64,000 nucleotides of DNA from Metellina segmentata (taxonomy: Eukaryota; Arthropoda; Arachnida; Araneae; Tetragnathidae). The first letter of the stretch is position 1; each line of letters begins with the position of its first letter. Below the pieces are notes generated by a model that saw only the letters and a program-made list of their open reading frames with translations, made no database searches and had not been told where the DNA came from. Positions 1-10,885 of this stretch are shown piece after piece. Where the stretch lies: contig OX375878.1 in assembly GCA_947359465.1 (NCBI GenBank), positions 84,361,627-84,425,626 of the forward strand, written 5' to 3'. The position numbers and the translations under genes were made by a program.

Positions 1-1140
1 TTACTATTAGTAAACTTACCGTATCTTGATTATTTTGTAGTAAACAAGTAGGCAATATGTTGGTGACAAGTTATCTCATAATTAGTAGAAATTGTCAGAC
101 TTTAATGTACGAGTTATCTCGCCATTAGAAGAAAACTGACCGGATCTTGATAATTTCATAGTAAAAAAGTAGGCAATATGTTATCTCATCATTAGTAAAA
201 ATGGTCCGATCTTGATGAACGATATATTTTACTATTAGAAAGCTGACCGTATCTTGATTATTTTGTAGTAAAAAAGTAGGCAATATGTTGGTGACAAGTT
301 ATCTCATAATTAGTAGAAATTGTCAGACTTTAATGTACGAGTTATCTCGCCATTAGAAGAATACTGACCGGATCTTGATAATTTCATAGTAAAAAAGTAG
401 GCAATATGTTATCTCATCATTAGTAAAAATGGTCCGATCTTGATGAACGATATATTTTACTATTAGAAAGCTGACCGTATCTTGATTATTTTGTAGTAAA
501 AAAGTAGGCAATATGTTGGTGACAAGTTATCTCATAATTAGTAGAAATTGTCAGACTTTAATGTACGAGTTATCTCGCCATTAGAAGAATACTGACCGGA
601 TCTTGATAATTTCATAGTAAAAAAGTAGGCAATATGTTATCTCATCATTAGTAAAAATGGTCCGATCTTGATGAACGATATATTTTACTATTAGAAAGCT
701 GACCGTATCTTGATTATTTTGTAGTAAAAAAGTAGGCAATATGTTGGTGACAAGTTATCTCATAATTAGTAGAAATTGTCAGACTTTAATGTACGAGTTA
801 TCTCGCCATTAGAAGAAAACTGACCGGATCTTGATAATTTCATAGTAAAAAAGTAGGCAATATGTTATCTCATCATTAGTAAAAATGGTCCGATCTTGAT
901 GAACGATATATTTTACTATTAGAAAACTGACCGTATCTTGATCATTTCGTGGTAAAAAAGTAGGCAATATGATATCTCATCATTAGTAAGAAATGGTCCT
1001 ATTTTTGATGTACGAGATATATCTCAGATCTTGATCTCGTCACCTCAAAAAAATTGGCAGTATCTTGATGCCGAGCCATCCCATCATTAGCAAATTGGCC
1101 AGATCTTAATGGACGAGATACCTGTCAAGATCACTCGGAG
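1..1140. repeat. 228-bp higher-order tandem satellite
   Basis: Four near-identical copies repeat with an exact period of 228 bp: the landmark TTACTATTAG occurs at 1, 229, 457, 685 and 913. From 913 onward the repeat decays and fades out near 1140. Each 228-bp unit contains four related sub-units spaced about 42 to 75 bp apart. They share the pattern CATTAGYAAAA, then TGGYCNGATCTTGATG, then an ACGA/ATCTC junction. The array begins at the window edge, so its true length is unknown. Copies differ by only a few substitutions, which suggests recent homogenisation. The same 43-bp sub-unit reappears at 44372-44459. Confidence 0.93.
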
Positions 1141-2317
1141 GATTAGATAAGAAATACGTCCTGAACAACGATACTGAAGCGATCGCGTACCTATCGTGTT
1201 CATGGCAACAACCCATTCTGAAGATGGACCGTCGCCTCGTTACCTAATCATGTTCTTCAGTGACACATCATTTTCCCGCCGGTCCCAATCGATCCGTCTT
1301 CATACTTGAGGCACTCGATTGAGATAAATTAAGAGCGAAATAGAAGACCATCTCAGCAGTTTCTTCATGGGAAGTTCCTTTTTCTTTTGGGTCAGCGTTT
1401 CATTGAGAACCGACTCTTCCTGTGTCAATGATAAAAGAGGTCACTTTCACTGCCAGAAGTGCCATATTATTCGTGATTCTATTTATTTAGGGAGAGCGAT
1501 TTTCTAAGAATGAGATAACAACTTCCATTCCTCAGAAGTTCTAATGTTCTTCGAGAAATTTCTCTTTTTTTTTCCATTCTACTGGAACCTATTGTGAGTT
1601 TCTTTAACAATGTTCCCCCGTACACGCCTGTGAGAATAAAATATTCTTTGTTTCTATTTCTGAAGTGTTTTTTCTACATTGTTAAGGTTCTTTTCGTTTT
1701 ATATAGGGAGCTTTATTTTCCCATTTTATATGGCGTTATTGAATGAGTAGGGTTAAAATCGAATGTCTACATTTACCTTTTGTGATATGAGGTTTCCATT
1801 CAAGCATTTAATGAAAAGGAGAGAGAAAAGCTGATTCATGAATGAACTCGGTGAAGCGCCTAAACATACAAATCGTGGTGAAATATTGTGAATTCTAAAC
1901 ACAAAACCTAAAGCACCTCTCTGTTTTCACTTTATTATTAAAAACCATGCATGATGAATAGAGCTTGAAATTTGCCTGTATTCTCAATATCAGTATTCAC
2001 CGGGTTTTTTATTTTCTTCCGCTGCAGGTGACACCTATTTTCCATGACTAAAAAACTCTTATAGTGGGTACTAGTTTCGTCCTACTGTCTGTCTACAACG
2101 AGACTGCTTCAAACATAAAGCCCACTGTAGAAACGGATCGTATCCCATTTCCCATTGGGAATTTTGTTTGTCAAATTGTTGTTTCCAAGTCAAGGTTTCA
2201 CGGGTGTTGTTTCCAAGTCACCCAAGTGACAAGTTCTCGTTTGTGACAAACATTGACCCCAAGTGTGCCAAATGTTTTCGTTTTTCACATTAGAACACTT
2301 GGTGACAAATTGGAAGT
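1141..2317. other. unannotated intergenic stretch
   Basis: No coding region, RNA gene or repeat is recognised here. The sequence is AT-rich with short homopolymer runs. The small open frame starting at 2064 has no recognisable domain and includes a short direct repeat of the motif TTTCCAAGTCA, so I treat it as chance. Confidence 0.6.
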
Positions 2318-2330
2318 CTATATATTTTGG

Positions 2331-2660
2331 GCCGACCAACCGGTATAGTGGTTAAGGTGTTAGCCTCTAGATCGGAAGGTTCCTGGTTCGAATCCGGGTC
2401 CGGGCATGGATGTTTGTAAACGTATGGTGTAGAGGCGGCTGGTGCACCTTAAATCTGTCGTGGCCGAAAGTCCTCACGTTGGGTTGGCGTGGAAGTTTGG
2501 AGAGTGGGGTGCCAGCTCAGGTGTTGCTTCGTCATCTGACCGTGGTTCAAAATTACGAGGTGTTGTCCTCGGATCTTTCCCTTAAGGGACTGATCCCGGA
2601 CCGTCGTCAATAGCCCGTTGTGTTGCTCTAGTGCGACGTTAACAAAAAAATTACCAATTA
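2331..2660 (+). mobile_element. full-length tRNA-derived SINE, group A
   Basis: A complete short interspersed element flanked by a perfect 13-bp target duplication, CTATATATTTTGG, at 2318-2330 and 2661-2673. The head (2331 to about 2406) is tRNA-like, with an A-box-like TAGTGGTTAAGG and a B-box-like GGTTCGAATCC, which are internal RNA polymerase III promoter elements. A non-tRNA body of about 230 bp follows, ending in ATTACCAATTA. It encodes no protein. The 67-codon open frame at 2410-2613 is incidental, but its identity to the frame in the copy at 28475-28803 shows how little the two copies have diverged. Mobilisation would need a LINE reverse transcriptase in trans. Confidence 0.95.
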
Positions 2661-2819
2661 CTATATATTTTGGTTTTACTTGTTGCCGAGATTAATACAA
2701 GTAAACCATCACTTACCGCTTGAGCATTTTCTGAAAAACGTCATCCCGAAAGTTACCCCTACTCAAAATGTACGAACCCTGTATCTATAGCAACCTTCAT
2801 ACCTAGACTTGGTGTCTGA

Positions 2820-2820
<1 letters not shown>

Positions 2821-2878
<58 letters not shown>
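2821..2878. repeat. (CT)n(AT)n compound microsatellite
   Basis: About 12 CT units run directly into about 17 AT units. The AT tract abuts the left end of a Tc1-type element, which inserts at TA dinucleotides. Short open frames across it encode only dipeptide repeats and are artefacts. Confidence 0.97.
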
Positions 2879-2880
<2 letters not shown>

Positions 2881-3602
2881 GACAAAAATATGGAATCCCC
2901 TTGTGAAATGCATGCTTGAATAGAAATGTTCATTCCAGTGAAATGTGTAGGTGGCGCTGGCGTTTTCGCTACTGACGCCACATATACAAGTCCTAAATAC
3001 ACTGCACAGGTCAGTCGTTGTAGAAGCACTGTTCTGTGAAGTTGTAATTGCATCATGTCAGTACTAACAGGCTTCGAACGTGGGCAAATTGTTACAGCTC
3101 GTCTGCTGGGTGCTGTCGTAAGCAAGGTAGCGGAAGTGTTTAATGTTTCAAGATGTACTGTATCTAAGATTTATTCCGCATATTTGAAAAGCGGATAAAC
3201 ATCATCCGCTAAATCACAGCGCGGACGAAAGTGTGTGTTGAGTGACTACCAAAATAATAAGAAGGGAGCTCCATAAGCAGGCAATTTCTGGCCGAGCTGC
3301 AATTCAAAAACCTTTCATTAGTGATGCTAATGCCTGTAACAGGAAAAAGTGATGTTTAAGCCATAAAGTCTTGTCTATGGAGCAATGGAGGACAGTAATT
3401 TGGTCGAATGAGTCTTGTTTCACACTTCTGGCCGAGTTTACGTCTGGCATACGCCATCCCAAGCCTTTTTATACAGACTGCTTGTTGCCAAGAGTGAAAC
3501 ATGGCGTAGGTTCTGTGATGGTTTGGGCAGCCATATCGTGGTTTTCTGTGTGCACCATGATTACTCTGCAAGGTCACAATAAGGCCAAGGATTATGTCCT
3601 GT
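2879..3602 (+). pseudogene. Tc1/mariner-type transposase relic
   Basis: A decayed DNA transposon begins right after the AT microsatellite. A conceptual start at 3055 gives an N-terminal helix-turn-helix region containing FERGQIVTARLLGA and VSRCTVSKIYSAYLKSG, typical of the Tc1 DNA-binding domain. It ends at a stop near 3197. The catalytic part resumes in another frame from about 3371 with WRTVIWSNESCF, then DCLLPRVKHGVGSVMVWAAIS and ITLQGHNKAKDYV. The usual first catalytic Asp of the WSDES motif is Asn here (WSNES). Similarity stops abruptly near 3602, so the second Asp and the Glu of the DDE triad are missing. The element is dead. Confidence 0.88.
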
Positions 3603-3957
3603 TGTGTTTTTTTTTATTTCACAGTGTCATTTGTGCTCTGTGTATTATTTTATTGTGTTTCAATTATATTGTTTTTCTCTGTTCGTTTCATTGTGTTGCT
3701 CCCTGTGTGCCGCCAGGGTAGCTTATTTTATTCCCGATGTGCCGCCGGTTGTATTTTTCTTCCTGGTTTCTCCCCGAAGGTTTTAAGTTCATTTCAAGAC
3801 TTTTATCTTAATGCTCTTCTCCGGATGACCCCGGACCATTGCTCACTAATGGTCAGTGGGGCCAGGGCAGGTCAAGAAGTCCCCTATCTTATGTTATCTC
3901 ACCCATAGTGTTGGCAACTCGGCTCTTACTTTCCTTCATGAATTTAAGATCACCGTA
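3603..3957. other. unidentified insert truncating the Tc1 relic
   Basis: Transposase similarity ends at the AKDYV motif and is replaced by T-rich sequence, then a more GC-rich stretch to about 3910. The short frames at 3594-3908 and 3604-3786 are low-complexity hydrophobic and overlap one another. I do not recognise this segment. It could be another insertion, or unrelated DNA joined by a deletion. Confidence 0.4.
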
Positions 3958-4010
3958 TAATAATATAATTAGTGTTATATTATAATTTGGTGTTCTTAAA
4001 TTGTATAATG

Positions 4011-4071
4011 CACGAATTATGTTATAATATAATAAGTTCAAAATACGAATTATATTATAACATAATTCGTG
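4011..4071. repeat. perfect 22-bp inverted repeat (AT-rich hairpin)
   Basis: The 22 bases at 4011-4032, beginning CACGAATTATG, are exactly reverse-complementary to 4050-4071, leaving a 17-base spacer. Flanking sequence from about 3958 holds further imperfect copies of the same TTATATTATAA core. It could form a cruciform or be the end of a decayed foldback element. No coding capacity. Confidence 0.9.
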
Positions 4072-4092
4072 TTTTGAACCTTCAATTGTCAT

Positions 4093-4816
4093 GTTGTTGT
4101 TATCAATAATTTATTATATTTACCTTGATTTTTGTTATCACCAGAACACGAAAATTTACTTGTCAACTAATTACAAGATAATCTTGAAACAATCTAACAG
4201 AACCCCTTATCTTAGTCATGGCATTAACATTAACTCCTTCGTTAGGATGTGTAATACACGTGGCTTACCATCCTCATACATGCACTAGATAGCTGCTAAT
4301 CCTTTTTATTGAGCTTACATGGTTACATGCTTTATTGAGTTTGCGATCATAATTTACTACACGTGCGAGTTTGCATGGATATAAGGTAATGCCATGTTAC
4401 GTCACCAAATGGTGTATGACCATCATCACGTTCCATTTATTTATCTGATGTTATCTGTCATAGTTTTGCTTTCGGTGTTGCTTAATCGAGCAGCAATTGC
4501 AATTTTAACAGGCTTTTGTGAACACTGTATTTGTATGATAAAATCTATCGCGTACTTTTCGAAAAAAAAGGTATGAAATTTTCAAGTTTCAAATCGTAGA
4601 AAGTTTAGAGGTAAGGATTGAAGAATTGCTAGAAGAATGTATATTGACTAGTTCCTAACATTTCCTCTCTTATTAATGATCGCTGGCCATAAGCAATGGA
4701 GTCATTCATTACGATGGCAAGTTTATGGCAACATTTTGCAAGCAAGAATTCATTTAACTCAATACATTTCATTTCCATAACTCTGATTTGATTGAGCAGT
4801 TGAATTTACGTTGCTA
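4093..4816. other. unannotated AT-rich stretch
   Basis: No gene, repeat or RNA is recognised. The open frames here are short and AT-biased with no known motif. Confidence 0.6.
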
Positions 4817-5090
4817 TGGCGGCTATTGGCGACGGCCCTGGATTAGTTGAAAGGGAAAGATCGGAGGACAAAATTTCAAAATTTTGAATCACGTTCAATT
4901 GATGGAGTTCCACGTGAACTGGCTCCACACTTTCCAAAACTTCCTCACCACACCCACGTAAGACATCCGAGACCGCGACAGATTGAAAGTGTACCAGCCC
5001 CTACATGCACGACAGTGTTTGGTTGGATCAAATTTCAAACTCTTAACCCTCAAGTTGCTCATCCGGTGCTCTTTCAACCGGTCTAACTCA
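4817..5090 (-). mobile_element. old SINE, group B
   Basis: Read on the minus strand, this is a diverged group-B SINE. The tRNA-like head lies near 5040-5090 and the body tail near 4820-4850, where GGCTATTGGCGACGG is the conserved tail motif. The middle matches other copies (CAGATTGAAAGTG, CCACACTTTCCAAAACTTCC). The 79-codon plus frame and 67-codon minus frame are by-products. Substitutions throughout indicate an old insertion, and no target duplication is visible. Confidence 0.8.
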
Positions 5091-7364
5091 ACCCCCAATT
5101 CTTTAACGGAACCACCTGATTTCTACAAAAACAGCATAGGAAAAATAGATAAATAATAAATATACTAATAATGTATGCACTATAGGAAGGTTTAATTTTA
5201 AGAGCTGTATAATTTCACTTTTTGTGAAATTACAGTTTTTCCACACTTTCGGGATTATCTTTCATTTTAATGAACCCAAGCAAAATACAAATACTAATTT
5301 CTGCCAAATAAATTCGGTCGTCCATTATATTCCAAATATTCCAACTCCCGTTTTAATAACTTTAAGACTCGATTCGTCAAAATGGATCTGTACCATCATT
5401 AAAATAAACTCTCTCTCTCTCTCTCTCTTATTCAAATATCAGTATTCCATTGTAATGATGAAATCTTTTAGACGTCTATATTTCAGTATCCTCGAAGTTA
5501 CTATGAAACCTGAGCTTCATTACCCCGAGAAATATTTTCTCTTCAAGCGTAAACATTCATTTGGTTTCTAAATATATTTCTAAATGTCTCTCCATTGAGA
5601 GCTTTCTCGTGTGTTCAAGCTCTTTAGGAAACTGAATTTTAATGAACAACGTGAACGCGAAGGCATAATATTTCGAAACCAATTCCTTAACAATTATCTT
5701 TCTTTAAATTTTTAAAATGTTGCTAGGCGATATTTAGAGATTAGTACGGTACGGAGGAGTACTTTGCTATTTCTGTAAGACGCAAAGATGTTGCGTTGCA
5801 ATGGTTGAAGTTATTCTAAAAGCACATAATATCAAAGAAGTTCACAGTAAATCAAGTTATTGATCGCTGATTTTTTTTAGTACGCATAGGGACGTAAAGC
5901 AAATTAAAATGAGCAATCCATATTTATAAATGTGATACTTTAGTTCAGCTCTTTAGGAAACTTAATTTTAATGAACAACATGAACGCGAAGGTATAATAA
6001 TTCGAAACCAATTCCTGGGTTTAACAATTAAGAATTAACCATTAAGTTTTAAGAATTAAAAGATAGGAATCAGTTAACTTTAAAAAATGATATTAAGTCA
6101 AGCAAAAATGGAATTTACGCAGATCCATTAAAAATTTTCTACTCTGAAACTATGTGAACTTTTTTTTAAAAAGATACAAAATCAGGATGCCGAGATAATT
6201 TCAACAAATAAGGCCAAGTGAAAAGAAAAAGTAACTGAAAAATTGCAAGTTTCTATTAAGTGCAGCTTCTCTGGTAGATGAAGGTGAAAGCCTCAATCGA
6301 AGAAGTATTACCGCATTAGACGAAATAAAAATTGCGTCCAGAATAGTAACTGAAAAATGGCACAGTGGGAAAGAGTTTTCGAGTTTAGAAACAAAAGTTG
6401 CCTTTCTTGACGATTGAAGAAACGCGTTAGGGTAATTAACATAAATAATCTAAGATTCTTGTAAGCAGAAAGATACGTGGTTTGAATTTAAATTATGCAT
6501 GCTCTTCGGTTATTTTGATCCAATCATCTATCAAACTTCTTGTGACGTAACAATCAGTGACCGACACAACATTCCTGTATGATTTCACATTGTGGCGTAA
6601 TTCTTTAGAAAGGGGGAGTAACTATAGACTTTGTCCCAAATATAGTGACTTATTTATTTGATTTTACTTAATTTCCAGGTTTTATTCAAATCTATCGTTC
6701 ATATTAGTGTGATTCATATGTTGTGGGGTTTAAATGTTTGATTTTAATTCTGCAATGGAGGTATTTAATTCTACATCACAGTTATAAGCTGTTTAACTGG
6801 AATTCGCTATGGGAAAATAAATGTTACTTTCACGCAAGTAGCTGTCTACCTGTTAGTATATTTTCTATTCGCATTTTGTAAATACAACATGAACGCAAAC
6901 GTACAAAACATAATAAGTATAAGTATTTTATTTTTATAATGACGAATTCAAAGTTTGTCTTAACATTCTGAATGTTTTATAAAAGGAGTATTGTTGCAGT
7001 CTCGGCTGAAATTTAATACATGCTTATAACTTAAGTCAACCACATAAATTTCAGCAATCATGAAAAACGATCAAGCTCACGTCACAAGAATTATCTCTTT
7101 CATTAAATGTTACTTGTTTTTATTCATAGAAGCTCATTTGTGATTAAAGCGCAGCTTAAACAAAGGTAAATTTTACAAGCGAGCTACATTAAGATCGCAC
7201 TGTCATATCTTTAGTACAAATCTGTAAAAGTGATTTCCTGATTATGTTATCAACAGTGTTTGAAAATTGTTGTAATTTTGAATTGTGTCCCGAGAAAATG
7301 GTATACGAGTCAAGATTTTTTTTCATGAGAGATCTGTTAATATAATATCTTATTTCTTTATGGA
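5091..7364. other. mostly unannotated; one duplicated segment and a CT microsatellite
   Basis: A (CT)9 tract lies at about 5410-5428. A segment of about 80 bp starting AGCTCTTTAGGAAACT at 5618 recurs at 5947 in the same orientation with few changes. Both copies contain GAACGCGAAGG followed by CGAAACCAATTCCT. Nothing else is recognised. The frame at 5224-5571 has no known motif. Confidence 0.6.
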
Positions 7365-7503
7365 GCCGACCAACCGGTATAGTGGTTAAGGTGTTAGCCT
7401 TTAGATCGGAAGGTCCCCGGTTCGAATTCGGGTTCGGGCATGGATATTTGTAAGCGTATACCAGCTCACGTGTTGCTTCGTCATCTAGACATGGTTCAAA
7501 ATT
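7365..7503 (+). mobile_element. SINE group A, internally deleted and 3'-truncated
   Basis: The tRNA-like head starts at 7365 with GCCGACCAACCGGTATAGTGG and a B-box-like GGTTCGAATTC. After GTAAGCGTA it jumps directly to the CCAGCTCACGTGTTGC part of the body, so roughly 75 bp of body are missing. It ends at GTTCAAAATT without a tail. No target duplication was found. Confidence 0.88.
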
Positions 7504-8058
7504 GGAAAGTATAAATTATTAGGGGCAATGATGGTCCTCCCACTGGGTGCTCCTTCACAAGTGGCCATCACTTCCGGCCTTGTAGTGGCCATTGACTTAG
7601 GTCAAATGTACCCGCCAATAGAAAAAAAAATTTCTTTATGGAAAAATTGTGTTCAAGTGACACCAATTTTAAAGTTTTGGTGTCAAACCGTGGCAACTAT
7701 AGGAGAAAACATCCAAATCAGTGATTGCTACATTGTTATGAAAACCTTCTTAAGCGTTCTAATTTTCAAGAAACTCTTATTATGTAACACTTTTTATAAA
7801 GAAAATACAAAAGAAAAATTTTAATTGCTCATTAATGTACATCATCGGCTTAGAGCAGAAACTCAACTGACTTTTTTTCGGAAACACTGAATGCTTGTTT
7901 TCATTATGATGAGAAAAATACATTTCATATTATAATCTGTTTAAAAGATACATAACACTGTCAAGATACGAAATTTGATGTTCTTTAACCTAAGAAAGCT
8001 GCGAGTTATTTTTTAAACAGTTGAACACAGTATAAAGTATTCCCTCTGTCAGTTAACT
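7504..8058. other. unannotated
   Basis: Nothing recognised. The 98-codon frame at 7528-7824 has no domain I know. Its first third is slightly GC-richer than its surroundings and may be part of an unclassified repeat. Confidence 0.5.
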
Positions 8059-8166
8059 GAGGTGCCAGTTCAGGTGTTTACCTCGTCATCTGACCTGGGT
8101 TCAAAATTACGTCGTAAAGTCCTTGGATCTTTCCCTTGAGATATTGATCCCGTGCCATCATTACAT
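8059..8166 (+). mobile_element. SINE body fragment
   Basis: It matches the shared SINE body from GAGGTGCCAGTTCAGG through GGATCTTTCCCTTGAG and TTGATCCCG, then stops. Head and tail are absent. A separate tail fragment lies at 8500-8567 with unrelated DNA between. Both contain the GATCCCG junction, so they are probably two truncated copies rather than one split copy. Confidence 0.8.
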
Positions 8167-8499
8167 CACAGTTTGGCCCCCTTACAGTCTCATGGCATAT
8201 GAGAAAACCTGCCGACCACCTTAAAATTGCATGGCTCAGGAACATTGCATGTAACAAGGGCTCGAGGGTTAAAATTATTACATGGTGAGATTCATTGAAA
8301 ATCATCAGGACTGGATTATCCTAAGAGTCTAAGAAAAACGAACTGTTTTCTCACCATGCATGATGTATATATCTATTTATAATGTAACCTAGTATAATGA
8401 TTTAATGTATATACTGCATAGATGTAAGGATGTATATATGTAATGTGCTCTAACATTCTAACCTTGGTGGCATGCTCTACTCATCCAACCATAGATTGG
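8167..8499. other. unidentified DNA between two SINE fragments
   Basis: About 330 bp with no SINE similarity. The minus frame at 8078-8305 crosses the SINE boundary and is an artefact. Nothing else is recognised. Confidence 0.4.
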
Positions 8500-8567
8500 G
8501 GATTGATCCCGGACTGGCACCAATAGCCCATTGTGTTTCTTCAGTGGGACGTTAATTAATTACCGAC
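8500..8567 (+). mobile_element. SINE 3' tail fragment
   Basis: It contains GATTGATCCCGGACTGG, then CCAATAGCCCATTGTG, then GGGACGTTAATTAATTACC. These are the terminal motifs of the A and B SINEs on the plus strand. It is 5'-truncated. Confidence 0.82.
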
Positions 8568-9838
8568 AAACCTTCTATATGTTAATGAGTATCTAGTCAA
8601 CGATAAATTCGACTTCATTTTGTTTTAAATATCGCCAAAGTGGTTGGGTTGAATTCGAGCTGCCGCCAAGTGTATAACAGTAGTAAAGAATATTATGACC
8701 TATTCTGGTTTTGAATTGGAGGGGGTGGAGGCATTCAGGATGACTATTGTGGCACAATTGTCGCTTATTTAGTGCTTTTAGTTACTTTTTGTTAAGAATT
8801 GTTATCTTTCATTTTCTCACAGTTGCTTTTTATACCACCAAAAAAATACTTACCAAGTTTTTTGGTATGTAGCAGGAATGTAATATACGAAACACGCATT
8901 ATATGGTGTTAGGAAAATAAAAATTGAAATTAAGCGATGGGCATTAAAAAATGGATATGGAACTTCTACTCTATGAAAAAATAAAAAGTGAACCTCTGTA
9001 TTATAATAAAAAATAAATTACTTCTATGGAAAATTTGCTATCCTACTTTTTTGTGGGGTTTGGGAATTCCTTCGGAAATTATTCATTAAATATTTTACGT
9101 CTTTGAGCGTAAATAATGGTTTAATTACAAAAATATTTTTTCCGTCTAACTCGTGATTAATATTTCTCTGAAGAAAATTAACAGGAAATTTGATGTATTT
9201 TAATCTATGTGCAGCGTATTTTTAATATTCACTGACTAAATTTTAATACTTTCGAGGAAGAGGCAACATATTTGCTGAAGTGATAAAACTAAGTTTTTTT
9301 TTTCTTATGTAAGACAATTATTAATATGGTATATTAATTGAGACATTTTTATCAAATTAAGTTTCTGAAAGCTTAATACATTTTTTCATATCTATTATAA
9401 TATAAATTATATGAAGTAAGAAGAAAAATACACTCGTTTTGAGCAAAAGATCATGCCTATAGTTGACTTAATTGATCTGATCTATTTTCTCTTTCCTGAA
9501 ACCGTTTTTATGCAAACTTTCATTAATACAAATAATGTTAATTCAAAGCACATGTAATGTAAAATGAAATAAAAATAAAATAGTACATTGTTTTAGACAA
9601 GAAAAAAAATGTAACATTGTTAAATTTTCATATATAGAACTTATTGATAGATGTAATTCCTTCCGTTAAAAGTGATCAGTGCTATACTTTGTTCTGACTT
9701 GAAAAAATAGATACTTTATATTTTCAATTAATTTTATTTATTTAAGTTTCTGAAAAGCTGATTTTAATTTCCGCAGTATAAATCTAAATCATTTATTAGA
9801 ATGCGGCTACGGATAATTAGCGCGCGCGTGTATTTGTT
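8568..9838. other. unannotated AT-rich stretch
   Basis: Very AT-rich, with no recognised gene, RNA or repeat. Confidence 0.65.
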
Positions 9839-10885
9839 TCTATATATATTAAAAATAACTTACTGCCGCCCCCGCAGGATTGAAAACTCGCTTTTTTTCT
9901 CTCGATTCTTAGACGATTTCCCGAGAAAGTACGGATCAGAAAATTACGAAATTAACATGGTTTTGTTCAAAACTGTACAGAGAACAAGACGGAGAAGATT
10001 ATTTTTTCTGATGCGGCTGTTAGTTTAGGGGGCATTATGTGTCAAAGTCGAAAAAAAGCGAAATTTCTTACGCCAGTGAGCAAAACACGTAAACATTTTC
10101 AGACTTCTGGCGTGAGATTTTTTTAGAGTACCTCTAAATGTAAATTTTTGCACCTCGCCGAGTTTTTTTTAGAAATTTCAATTTGGTTCCTGGTAATATT
10201 TTTTTGAAATGCTGGAAAAATCGGGAAGTCTTCGTTGCTTTTTTGTTAAAACTGTGATATCTCTAGCTTATTACTATTAGTTTTTCAATTTGAAAACATC
10301 ACGGAAAACCTTAGAATGTAATCTTTCTTATCGAACAATTATTTTTGAAATTGGTTAATAAATAAATTCTATGCAATTGAAAGTTGGTCAGACAAATTTC
10401 GGAATTTTTAGATCGTAATTTCCAATACAAATCTAAAACTGTCATATCTATAGCGTAATACTATCAGTTTAAAATTTGAAACTACCACGTGAATGCTTGG
10501 AATACACTCTTTCTTAAGCTACAATTATTTGGAAAATTGGTTCATCGATAAATTCGATGTGATGAAAAGTATAACTTCGCCGCGATAGTGTTCATCGCCG
10601 AGGTGAAACGTTAGATCGTTCTAGCTGGCCTTGTGAAACGGCCTTGGTGAAACTCGCTGTGACGTCATTGCCCGGAAAGTCCAATCAGGAATATGCGAAT
10701 TATTAAGATAGTTTTCCGTCGCAGGATTGAAAACTCGATTCTTTTTCGCAAGATTCTCAAACTGTTTCCCCGAGAAAGTACCCACCAGAAAATAACAAAA
10801 TTAATACGGTTTGTTCATAATCGTATAGGGAATAAGATGGAGAAGGCTTTTTTTTCCGATGCGGCTATTAAAACAAATTCACACC
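9839..10885 (+). mobile_element. diverged or rearranged Helitron-1-like repeat
   Basis: It begins with TCTATATATATTAAAAA and then CCGCAGGATTGAAAACTCGC, matching the left part of the Helitron at 49753-51302 in the same relative orientation. It continues through homologous blocks ending in GATGCGGCTGTTAGTTTAGG, CGTGAGATTTTTTTAGAGTACC and two of the internal roughly 186-bp repeats (CTTTCTTA landmarks near 10323 and 10509). A GTGACGTCATTGCCCGG block follows near 10660. It then restarts with a second CGCAGGATTGAAAACTCG block (about 10730-10880) instead of the hairpin-rich 3' end. The base before the TC start is T rather than A, and no CTAG end is seen. Two small open frames inside are non-coding by-products. 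Confidence 0.82.

Noticed and set aside
2331..2406. Possible functional tRNA gene
   Set aside because: A and B boxes are present, but the same head recurs on several SINE copies with attached body and target duplications. It is a SINE head, not a tRNA gene.
2410..2613. 67-codon frame with an identical translation at 28521-28724
   Set aside because: Both lie in young copies of the same SINE. The identity reflects recent transposition, and older copies do not preserve the frame.
3594..3908. Hydrophobic frames after the Tc1 relic
   Set aside because: Overlapping, low-complexity translations of a T-rich insert with no recognisable protein family.
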